NCBI GenBank assembly: GCA_003136295.1
Contig: PLDZ01000060.1
Location: 9,719-16,417 of the forward strand
Length of the DNA: 6,699 nt
Direction of reading: 5' to 3'
Source of the DNA: Candidatus Dormiibacterota bacterium
GTDB lineage: Bacteria; Chloroflexota; Dormibacteria; Aeolococcales; Aeolococcaceae
Part shown: one piece after another, positions 1 to 4,981 of the stretch
How the letters are laid out: the number at the start of each line of letters is the position of its first letter
Position numbering within the stretch: position 1 is the first letter of the stretch
Position numbers and translations under genes: made by a program
The notes under the pieces: generated by a model
Database searches by the model: none
Told to the model about the DNA's origin: nothing
Seen by the model: the letters and a program-made list of their open reading frames with translations, nothing else

Positions 1-491
1 TCGACCACATCGACCGCGTGTTTCTCGAACCAGCCGACGCGGAGATCAATCCGGAGGCCGAGGCGGCCATCCTGGCGGCTGAATTGATCATCGTCGGGCC
101 TGGCTCGCTGTACACCTCGATTCTTCCGAACCTACTCATCGAGGGAATGGTCGAGGCGCTGCGCGCGAGTCCCGCCGTGAAGGTGTACGTCTGCAACATC
201 GCCGGGCAGCCCGGCGAGACGATGGGTTTCTCGGTGAGCGAACATCTCAAAACCATCGAGGACCACGTGGGCGTGAGCCTCTTCGACTACGTGATCGTCA
301 ACAGCAATGTGGGGCTCCCACTCCCGCCCTCTGCGGTCGAGGCGGGTGTGACCCGAGTCGGGTTCGACCGGGACCAGGCGACGCTCCAGCCGGTGAACTA
401 CATCCTCGCCGACGTGGCGTCGTCCCAGATCTCCACCCACCACGATCCCGAAAAGCTGTCCAAGGTGATCATGAAGCGGATATGGCGCTAG
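1..491 (+). CDS. yvcK: YvcK/CofD-like protein (gluconeogenesis factor family), 3' part only
   Basis: This is the C-terminal 162 residues of a YvcK-family protein. The reading frame is open from base 3 at the window edge and ends at TAG 489-491, so the true start lies upstream. The GTG at 18 is an internal valine (context DRVFLEP), not a start. Recognisable family stretches are the RVFLEP strand, the glycine-rich GPGSLYTSILPNLL segment (about residues 33-46 of the fragment), the VYVCNIAGQPGET segment, and the YVIVNS strand. YvcK proteins have a CofD-like Rossmann fold and bind UDP-sugars. In Bacillus and mycobacteria they are needed for normal wall synthesis on gluconeogenic carbon sources. 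In many Gram-positives the gene sits between rapZ and whiA. Here whiA is not downstream; instead a convergent FemAB gene ends 10 bases away. Family assignment is firm; the role in this organism is inferred. Confidence 0.93.
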   Translation, partial: DHIDRVFLEPADAEINPEAEAAILAAELIIVGPGSLYTSILPNLLIEGMVEALRASPAVKVYVCNIAGQPGETMGFSVSEHLKTIEDHVGVSLFDYVIVNSNVGLPLPPSAVEAGVTRVGFDRDQATLQPVNYILADVASSQISTHHDPEKLSKVIMKRIWR

Positions 492-501
492 GAGCGCTCG
501 G

Positions 502-1542
502 TCAGTAGAGCAGGTCGTGCCGGACGCGGTACGCCCACTGGTGCGCGGCACGCTCGGCAAACGCATTCCATGCCGCATACCGACCGCGCCGGATGGCGAG
601 ATCCCAGGTCCCGACATACTCGGTGATCCGCTCGCTGAACCCCGATTTGAACCGATAGAGACCGAACAGCGGATGAGCCGGATTCAGCTCGGCCGCAGGG
701 GGAACCGCCACCAGGTCGTACGCTTCGACGCCGCGGGCCCTGAGCCAGCGCATCACCTCCCACTGGAGGAGATGCGGCGCCATCACCGCGGCGTGCTCCT
801 TGGTGGACCCACCATCCTTGTACCAGGCCTTCCTGCCGATGTGCGTGGCGAAAACCCCGGCGAGCACCGCACCGTCGAGTGACGCGAAGAACAGCTGGCC
901 CTGACCCGCTGCGGCATGGAGGTGCCAGTAGTGCGAGAAATACTCCTTGCTGCGCAGCGTGAAACCCGCTCGATCGCGGGTGCTGGTCATCAGCGAGTAC
1001 ATGGTGTCGACGCTCGCGTCGTCGAGCGCCACCGGTGCGACCGTCACACCACGCCGCTCGGCAAGCCTGATGTTGTAGCGACACTTCGGCTTGAACGAAG
1101 CGATCAGGGCATCCTCGTCCGGCCGGAGGTCGACGATGATCGTCGCTCTGCTGATCTGCACGTCGTGCCGCGACTTCTCGAGGCCCATGGCGCGCAGCGC
1201 GGAGACCGCGGCCGGGCTCTGCACGATCTCCGGCTCCACCTTGATCGCGAATGCCGAGCCCGCAGTGGTGCGGAGCCCTTCGAGCAACGCGGGCAACCCG
1301 GCGGTGCCGGCAACACCCGGCCCTTTCGGGACATATCCGAGCACGCCGAGACCGGGGACCGAATGCCGCAGCACGAGTATCGCGACCGGCGGTTCGGTCT
1401 CGGACACGAGGTACTGCGGCGCCCAGCGATGCGCGCGCTTGAATTCCCCCCATGCGCGCGTCTGCAGGATCTGTCCTCCATCGGGGTTTTCGGCGACGAG
1501 CTCGTCCCAGCGTCCGAGTTCTCGCGCGCTTGCGAGCCTCAT
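502..1542 (-). CDS. FemAB-family peptidoglycan bridge aminoacyltransferase (second gene of pair)
   Basis: This is a 346-residue FemA/FemB/FemX-type protein. The family uses aminoacyl-tRNA to add amino acids to the stem-peptide side chain of lipid II or peptidoglycan, at the cytoplasmic face. Visible family marks are the N-terminal GGQILQTRAWGEFK (residues 22-35), the GYVPKGPGV strand (69-77), the basic KCRYNIRLAERRGV segment (153-166) that starts the second GNAT-like half, the AWYKDGGST strand, and the C-terminal LFGLYRFKSGFS loop followed by EYVGTWDL. The length is typical for a FemX-like protein lacking a long coiled-coil insert. The frame is open 21 codons further upstream, but ATG 1542-1540 is preferred. 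It overlaps the stop of the preceding gene as ATGA, and the family homology begins there. No clear Shine-Dalgarno precedes it, so translational coupling to the upstream FemAB gene is likely. The amino acid added cannot be read from the sequence. Confidence 0.9.
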   Translation of the reverse strand: MRLASARELGRWDELVAENPDGGQILQTRAWGEFKRAHRWAPQYLVSETEPPVAILVLRHSVPGLGVLGYVPKGPGVAGTAGLPALLEGLRTTAGSAFAIKVEPEIVQSPAAVSALRAMGLEKSRHDVQISRATIIVDLRPDEDALIASFKPKCRYNIRLAERRGVTVAPVALDDASVDTMYSLMTSTRDRAGFTLRSKEYFSHYWHLHAAAGQGQLFFASLDGAVLAGVFATHIGRKAWYKDGGSTKEHAAVMAPHLLQWEVMRWLRARGVEAYDLVAVPPAAELNPAHPLFGLYRFKSGFSERITEYVGTWDLAIRRGRYAAWNAFAERAAHQWAYRVRHDLLY

Positions 1543-2549
1543 CGGCGGAAGCGGACCGCGGCTCGATACAGGCTGTAGCGCAGTGAGCGCACGCCCAGAT
1601 CCCACGTGCCGGCGCGCTCAATCGCGGTGCCACCGAAGGACCGCTTGAACTGCGAGAACCCGTCCCACGGATGGGGAGGTGCACCGGGAGCAGGCTGATT
1701 CACGGGTGACACACCCCAGAAATCGAATCGCCGCGCACCCGCCTTGCGTGCGTCGAGGATCATTTGCCACACCAGGGGCGCGGCAGCCTGGAGTTTGCGT
1801 CCCAACTCGGGATCCGACACCGCGTGCGCGTAGTAGCGGGTACCCGAGAAGTCGAAGCAAAGCGCAGCGGCCACGGGGGCTCCGCCGGCTTCCGCGATGT
1901 AGAGCGTGGCGGCGTGCTCGGGCATGAGCGTGCGAGCCACCGCACGGTGATACGACTGCCCCTGGCCGCGAAATCGCCCGGCGGCAGCGGTGCGCTCCTG
2001 GAGGTGAAGAAAGACCTCGATGTCATCCGGATCGCCGCTTGCCCGAAACATGAGCCCTCGCCGTGCGGCTGCGTTGATGGCACCTCGATGTCCCGCGCTC
2101 AGCCCTCGGCGGAGGGTGGCTTCGTCCGCAGCGAGATCGAGGACCCACGTCCATCGGGGCTGAATCGGACGACTCGGATGAGCGGCTGACGCAGCCAGCG
2201 CGGGGAGCGCAGCGTCTCCGGCCGGTTCGGTGCGGACGAAATCGAGCGAACGGGTGCGAGCGGCGTTCACCGCGTCCTGGAGCGCGCCGCTCATGGCGTC
2301 GCGCGACACCGCTGTGGGACCGTGAGGCAGGTAGGCGTAGCGGGGAAAGTGGCCCGCTCGAATCGCGCCGGCCCACATCCAGTCCTCATTCCGCGACCAG
2401 ATAACGTCGTGGCCGAGCGCGGTCTGGACGCGCTGCCAGAGGGTGCTCTGCAGGAAATGGCCGCCCATGCGCTGCAGTGCGGAGTCCCACTCCGCATCTG
2501 CGACGCCGGCGTGCGCCGACGACACGTGTTGCGACGCTAGCACAGCCAC
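1539..2549 (-). CDS. FemAB-family aminoacyltransferase / GNAT-fold protein (first gene of pair)
   Basis: This is a second FemAB-fold protein, 336 residues if the GTG at 2549 is used. Family marks are HFLQSTLWQRVQ (about residues 31-42), the YAYLPHGPTAV strand, a short basic GHRGAINAAARRGL helix in the middle, the RRFDFWGVSP strand, and a C-terminal PWDGFSQFKRSFGG loop. That loop, followed by an acidic residue and a GTWDLG strand, is a hallmark of the FemAB C-terminal domain. The protein differs clearly from its partner gene, so the two are not a recent duplication; they probably attach successive or different residues. The start is uncertain: GTG codons at 2549, 2543 and 2525 are all possible and none has a convincing ribosome-binding site. 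The protein would act in the cytoplasm on lipid II precursors. Some members of this fold act in exopolysaccharide or antibiotic-resistance contexts (FemX/VanK), which is the main alternative. Confidence 0.87.
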   Translation of the reverse strand: MAVLASQHVSSAHAGVADAEWDSALQRMGGHFLQSTLWQRVQTALGHDVIWSRNEDWMWAGAIRAGHFPRYAYLPHGPTAVSRDAMSGALQDAVNAARTRSLDFVRTEPAGDAALPALAASAAHPSRPIQPRWTWVLDLAADEATLRRGLSAGHRGAINAAARRGLMFRASGDPDDIEVFLHLQERTAAAGRFRGQGQSYHRAVARTLMPEHAATLYIAEAGGAPVAAALCFDFSGTRYYAHAVSDPELGRKLQAAAPLVWQMILDARKAGARRFDFWGVSPVNQPAPGAPPHPWDGFSQFKRSFGGTAIERAGTWDLGVRSLRYSLYRAAVRFRR

Positions 2550-2563
2550 GGATACGATGGATG

Positions 2564-2593
2564 TTGAGAAAGCACCGCGCTTTTCCTTACAAT
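2564..2593 (+). promoter_or_regulatory. Sigma70-type promoter of the HU gene
   Basis: A TTGAGA hexamer (2564-2569) and a TACAAT hexamer (2588-2593), 18 bases apart, each match the consensus at five of six positions. Transcription would start near 2600, giving a leader of about 30 bases before the HU start codon. The element lies just outside the 5' end of the divergent FemAB operon, so the two transcription units share a compact intergenic region. Confidence 0.7.
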
Positions 2594-2618
2594 CGCGGCC
2601 GTTTCCCCGTCAGAGTCC

Positions 2619-2624
2619 TGGAGA
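2619..2624 (+). promoter_or_regulatory. Ribosome-binding site of the HU gene
   Basis: TGGAGA, with a GGAG core at 2620-2623, ends seven bases before ATG 2631. This fixes the start of the HU protein and agrees with the N-terminus expected for the family. Confidence 0.75.
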
Positions 2625-2630
2625 AAACAC

Positions 2631-2945
2631 ATGGCCACAGTCGTGACACGCGATGTGCTCGCAAAGCAACTCGCAGATCGTGCAGAAATCACCGTCACCG
2701 CAGCACGCGATGAGGTGCGCTGGTTCTTCGACACCATCGCGCAGTCCCTGGAAAAAGGCGACGAGGTTCGCATCCACGGTTTCGGTAATTTCAAGACCGC
2801 GCAGCGCGCAGCGCGGCTCGGCCGCAACCCGCGCACCGGCGAGGCGGTCAAGGTTCCTGCCCGCCGGGTGGTGCGTTTCTCGGCGAGCACCTCGCTCTCG
2901 AGCGCGGTGAAGGGCGCCCGAGGCACGCGGCGCGCCAAGGCCTGA
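2631..2945 (+). CDS. hup: HU/IHF-family DNA-binding protein
   Basis: This 104-residue histone-like protein would bend and compact DNA as a dimer in the nucleoid. Residues 1-50 form the helical dimerisation part (TRDVLAKQLADRA, then the EVRWFFDTIAQSLEKGDEV helix). The family signature GFGNFKTAQRAARLGRNPRTG spans about 50-70 and contains the conserved RNP(R)TG at the tip of the DNA-intercalating arm. A beta strand with PARRVVRF follows, then a short C-terminal helix. It is slightly longer than the usual 90 residues because of a small basic tail (KGARGTRRAKA). Where typical HU has PAFKAGKAL, this protein has VRFSASTSLSSAV. It has its own promoter and ribosome-binding site, so it is probably a separate transcription unit. 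HU versus an IHF-like role cannot be decided from sequence alone. Confidence 0.95.
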   Translation: MATVVTRDVLAKQLADRAEITVTAARDEVRWFFDTIAQSLEKGDEVRIHGFGNFKTAQRAARLGRNPRTGEAVKVPARRVVRFSASTSLSSAVKGARGTRRAKA

Positions 2946-2952
2946 TCCGTCG

Positions 2953-2974
2953 GGCGGCATGACGTGATGCCGCC
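2953..2974 (+). terminator. Stem-loop after the HU gene, possible transcription terminator
   Basis: A perfect 8-bp inverted repeat (GGCGGCAT at 2953-2960, ATGCCGCC at 2967-2974) with a 6-base loop begins eight bases after the HU stop codon. No T-run follows. A 10-base palindrome (ACGACGTCGT, 2984-2993) follows closely. It could be a weak terminator, a 3'-end stabiliser or a partial read-through point into the carboxypeptidase gene. Confidence 0.4.
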
Positions 2975-3041
2975 GCCGTCGCGACGACGTCGTAGGTAGG
3001 CACGCACGCATGCTACGGGTAGGCCCGCGCCTGCACGCCTG

Positions 3042-4310
3042 ATGGCTCGGGCGCGGCGCACGCCGTGGGTGTGGATCGTGTTCATCGCTGTGATCGGCGC
3101 AATGCTGATCACAGCGGCCACGTTCGTCACCGTGAGACTCACCGCGCCCGCGCCTCCGGCGACCGTCAGCATCCAGGCGCCCGCAACGCTGCTGCTCGAC
3201 GGCGCCGCGCCGCCCACCATACCCGCGCCCGCGGATGGGAGCTTCGCGCTCGCGACCAGCCTGAGCGGGACTGTCGCGACCCGAGCTCCCGCGGCGGTGC
3301 TGCCGATCGGATCGGTCGCCAAGGCCATGACTGCACTCGTCGTCCTCGCCGCGCATCCCGTACCTCCGGGCGCGCCCGGACCGCCGATTGTGATGACCAG
3401 TGCGGATGTGCTCCTGTACCGGCAGGCGGTCGCCGCAGGTGGGTCGAACCTCCCGGTGCATGCCGGCGAGATCCTCACGGAGCGCGATTTGCTGCTTGCG
3501 CTGCTGTTGCCGTCGGCCGACAACATCGCCGAGACCCTCGCAGTGTGGGTATCGGGCGACCGTTCGAAATTCATCACACGCCTCAACGCCACAGCAACGG
3601 CGATGGGCATGGATCACACCCATTTCGCCGATCCGAGCGGTTTGAGCGACAGAACGGTGTCCACTGCTCAGGATCTGGTGGTGCTCGCCCGAGCGGTCAT
3701 CGCCAACCCGGCGCTGGCCGACCTCGTCGGCACCTCGCGCGCGGCGCTGTCCAACGGCACCGTCCTCAACAACCTGGACGTCCTGCTCAAGTCTCAAACA
3801 GGGTGGTTGGGGATCAAAACCGGGTGGACGGGAGCCGCGGGCGGATGCCTGCTCTTTGCTGCCCAGATGACGTTCGCAACGAGACAGCGTGTCACGGTGT
3901 GGGGTGCCATCCTCGGCCAACCGCCATCGGCCACAGGGGATCCCGCACATCCCGAGCTCGGCCAGGCTTTCGTGTCAGCGCAAACCGCCGTCGCGGCTGC
4001 GCTCGGTGCGTACGAGGTCATTGATCTCTCGGAATCCCTCCGTCAGATATCAGGATCCATCTCGACGCGGTGGGGAGACAGCGCTTCGGTGACCGTTTCC
4101 CAGCAAGCGTCTGACTTTCAATTCATCCGCGCCGGCGCCGAGCTTCGCTTCCATGTGTCCGTCCTGCAGTCGCGCGTCCCGATCGCTGCCGGCGCGACCG
4201 TCGCCGAGGTCACCGGTACGTTGAATCTGCAGACGTCGATCACCTGGAATGTGATCAGCACCAGCGCCATCGCCGGTCCGTCCTCGTGGTGGAAGCTCTT
4301 CTCAGCCTGA
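3042..4310 (+). CDS. D-alanyl-D-alanine carboxypeptidase, peptidase S11 / low-molecular-weight PBP type
   Basis: This 422-residue penicillin-binding protein of the S11 (DacA-like) family would remove the terminal D-Ala from peptidoglycan stem peptides outside the membrane. Residues 1-8 are basic and residues 9-33 are hydrophobic, giving a signal anchor or uncleaved signal peptide; a Pro/Ala-rich linker follows. The nucleophile motif SxxK is S91-V-A-K94. The second motif is S158-A-D160-N161 rather than the usual SxN. The third motif is K259-T-G261, in IKTGWTGAAGGCL. FADPSGLSD (about 195-203) is also a family landmark. Residues of about 320-422 form a C-terminal beta-rich region. ATG 3042 is the only ATG or GTG after the in-frame stop at 2997. 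It lacks a good Shine-Dalgarno and overlaps the stop of a possible 10-codon ORF. It may be co-transcribed with HU through an imperfect terminator. Family assignment is strong; beta-lactamase activity is unlikely. Confidence 0.92.
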   Translation: MARARRTPWVWIVFIAVIGAMLITAATFVTVRLTAPAPPATVSIQAPATLLLDGAAPPTIPAPADGSFALATSLSGTVATRAPAAVLPIGSVAKAMTALVVLAAHPVPPGAPGPPIVMTSADVLLYRQAVAAGGSNLPVHAGEILTERDLLLALLLPSADNIAETLAVWVSGDRSKFITRLNATATAMGMDHTHFADPSGLSDRTVSTAQDLVVLARAVIANPALADLVGTSRAALSNGTVLNNLDVLLKSQTGWLGIKTGWTGAAGGCLLFAAQMTFATRQRVTVWGAILGQPPSATGDPAHPELGQAFVSAQTAVAAALGAYEVIDLSESLRQISGSISTRWGDSASVTVSQQASDFQFIRAGAELRFHVSVLQSRVPIAAGATVAEVTGTLNLQTSITWNVISTSAIAGPSSWWKLFSA

Positions 4311-4321
4311 GGTGCGGCGCG

Positions 4322-4687
4322 TCACCATGCGGAGTCGGTCCGCTCCGCGGCGTTATGGAGGGCGGCGAGTACTTCCGCGTCATGTCCCGCCAGGTCGGGT
4401 GCGACCCGCAGGCTCTCAACCCGCTCCTTCGCGGTGACCATCTCGAGCTCGTGGAGTCCGAGGTTGGTCTTGGTGGACAGATGCCCCTTGTACGCGGCGA
4501 GCGGTGTGCGCCACTTCTGGCGCAGGGCATGGGGCGACAGCTCACCGGCTTTGACCGTGAACCCGGCGCCGCCGCGAGCGGGAAAGAGCCGGAAGCGGAA
4601 TGCGTTGCGCCCGGCCTTGGCACACTGCTCGCAGCGGCCGTAGCGCTCATCGGGGATCTCCGGTCGTTTCATGCAGACGCGACACAT
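4322..4687 (-). CDS. Small zinc-ribbon hypothetical protein
   Basis: This 121-residue protein is not recognised beyond a metal-binding N-terminus. C2-x2-C5 and C19-x2-C22, separated by 13 residues, form a four-cysteine zinc-ribbon pattern (MCRVC...YGRCEQC). The middle (about 25-75) is basic and aromatic (AFRFRLFPARGG, RQKWRTPLAAYKGH). The C-terminal 45 residues look helical and mildly acidic. Codon use matches the neighbouring genes, with G or C in nearly all third positions, which supports real coding. The start at ATG 4687 is favoured because the first cysteine is residue 2. There is no Shine-Dalgarno, but a TATCCT -10-like element ends six bases upstream, which would give a leaderless message. 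The gene converges with the carboxypeptidase (11-base gap) and diverges from the ABC-operon promoter. A regulatory, RNA-binding or ribosome-associated role is possible, but the sequence does not show one. Confidence 0.7.
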   Translation of the reverse strand: MCRVCMKRPEIPDERYGRCEQCAKAGRNAFRFRLFPARGGAGFTVKAGELSPHALRQKWRTPLAAYKGHLSTKTNLGLHELEMVTAKERVESLRVAPDLAGHDAEVLAALHNAAERTDSAW

Positions 4688-4693
4688 GTAGCG

Positions 4694-4699
4694 AGGATA
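4694..4699 (-). promoter_or_regulatory. Possible -10 element for a leaderless zinc-ribbon mRNA
   Basis: On the minus strand TATCCT (4699 to 4694) ends six bases before ATG 4687. It fits the TANNNT pattern seen upstream of leaderless genes in Deinococcus and actinobacteria. No good -35 hexamer is visible at the usual distance, so confidence is modest. Confidence 0.35.
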
Positions 4700-4731
4700 A
4701 CCCGAGCCTCACCGCGGACGGGAATACGTTT

Positions 4732-4760
4732 TTGACTCCGCGGCGCTCAGCGCCTACCAT
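4732..4760 (+). promoter_or_regulatory. Sigma70-type promoter of the ABC operon leader
   Basis: TTGACT (4732-4737, five of six consensus matches) and TACCAT (4755-4760, four of six) are separated by 17 bases. Transcription would begin near 4767, leaving about 215 untranslated or leader bases before the ATPase start at 4982. It faces away from the zinc-ribbon gene, so this is a divergent promoter region. Confidence 0.65.
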
Positions 4761-4784
4761 GTGCGCTCGTTCGTTCAATCGCGC

Positions 4785-4791
4785 AGAGGAG
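4785..4791 (+). promoter_or_regulatory. Ribosome-binding site of the putative leader ORF
   Basis: AGAGGAG lies 9 bases before GTG 4801 and 12 bases before ATG 4804. It also overlaps the GAGCGC arm that can pair with 4763-4768, so its accessibility could change with folding. Confidence 0.4.
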
Positions 4792-4800
4792 CGCCGTCTT

Positions 4801-4878
4801 GTGATGGGTATCGCCTACATCGGGATCGGGCTCACCCGGCAAAAGGGTGGAGTCCGCACGTCCGGGGTCGCACCTTGA
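4801..4878 (+). CDS. Putative leader peptide of the ABC operon (24-25 residues)
   Basis: A short ORF starts at GTG 4801 or the adjacent ATG 4804 and ends at TGA 4876-4878, behind an AGAGGAG ribosome-binding site and a good promoter. The predicted peptide begins MGIAYIGIGL, continues TRQKGGV, and ends RTSGVAP. Its last third of codons (4854-4863) forms one strand of the proposed antiterminator, as expected if ribosome position controls attenuation. The R-Q-K triplet fits the +x+ motif associated with macrolide-dependent ribosome stalling, which is suggestive only. No other functional motif is seen. The ORF may equally be a chance reading frame through a structured RNA, and short ORFs are common in GC-rich DNA. 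Confidence 0.35.
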   Translation: MMGIAYIGIGLTRQKGGVRTSGVAP

Positions 4879-4907
4879 GTCGTTGAGCATCGACTAGCTC
4901 CGCTCAC

Positions 4908-4947
4908 AGGATCGTGCGGCACCGGCCGGCATGGTCCTTTTGTTTGT
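4908..4947 (+). terminator. Intrinsic terminator inside the ABC-operon leader
   Basis: A 13-bp stem pairs 4908-4920 with 4925-4938, with two G-U pairs and one bulged G at 4928, and is closed by an ACCG loop. A T-rich run (TTTTGTTTGT, 4938-4947) follows directly. It lies after the leader ORF and 35 bases before the ATPase start, so it would cut transcription of the ABC genes unless prevented. Confidence 0.65.
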
Positions 4948-4970
4948 CCAGAAAGAACAGCAATGTGAGC

Positions 4971-4976
4971 AGGAGA
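4971..4976 (+). promoter_or_regulatory. Ribosome-binding site of the ABC ATPase gene
   Basis: AGGAGA ends five bases before GTG 4982, a strong site that decides the start. Its GGAG core (4972-4975) and the preceding GTGAGC can pair with CTCCGCTCAC at 4898-4907, which would hide it. Confidence 0.75.
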
Positions 4977-4981
4977 AATCG

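Larger units (their letters stand above)
4767..4981 (+). promoter_or_regulatory. Structured 5' leader of the ABC exporter, candidate attenuator
   Basis: This leader of about 215 bases contains several helices that can be seen by eye. They are: GCGCTC/GAGCGC (4763-4768 with 4789-4794), starting at or just before the predicted transcript start; CTCACCC with GGGTGGAG (4831-4837 with 4845-4852, one bulge); AGTCG/CGACT (4878-4882 with 4891-4895); and the terminator hairpin 4908-4938. Two alternative pairings compete or nest with these. One is a 14-bp antiterminator between 4846-4863 and 4909-4923. The other is a Shine-Dalgarno-covering stem between 4898-4907 and 4965-4975. A short ORF (4801-4878) runs through the middle. 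The arrangement suggests conditional termination and possibly translational gating of the exporter. I cannot assign it to a known riboswitch class. Confidence 0.55.

Noticed and set aside
492..499. GAGCGCTC palindrome in the gap between yvcK and the FemAB operon
   Set aside because: It is an 8-base palindrome with no loop and no T-run, too short to call a terminator. It may be chance.
488..1684. Long minus-strand frame of 398 codons
   Set aside because: It is a shifted frame of the FemAB gene at 502-1542, with an Arg/Ala-rich composition and no family motif.
2550..2600. Minus-strand promoter for the FemAB operon
   Set aside because: TTGTAA (2592-2587) is a passable -35, but the base run at the expected -10 distance (TCTCAA) is poor, so no promoter is called.
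2610..3950. Very long open frame on the minus strand (446 codons), with another at 2537-3610
   Set aside because: It lies wholly antisense to the HU and carboxypeptidase genes, both firmly identified. Its translation is low-complexity Arg/His/Gly-rich, typical of a frame shadow in GC-rich DNA.
4286..4735. Plus-strand open frame opposite the zinc-ribbon gene
   Set aside because: It overlaps the end of the carboxypeptidase, has no recognisable motif, and the minus-strand frame has better codon use plus paired cysteines.
4767..4907. Possible tRNA, SRP RNA, tmRNA or known riboswitch in the leader
   Set aside because: No tRNA T-arm, SRP, tmRNA, SAH, c-di-GMP, guanidine, TPP or cobalamin consensus was recognised. 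Only a loose T-box-like core was seen, and it is reported as a finding rather than a call.
4931..4981. Alternative ATPase start at ATG 4931
   Set aside because: The ATG is inside the 3' arm of the terminator hairpin, has no ribosome-binding site and adds 17 residues unlike the family. GTG 4982 has AGGAGA at the right spacing.
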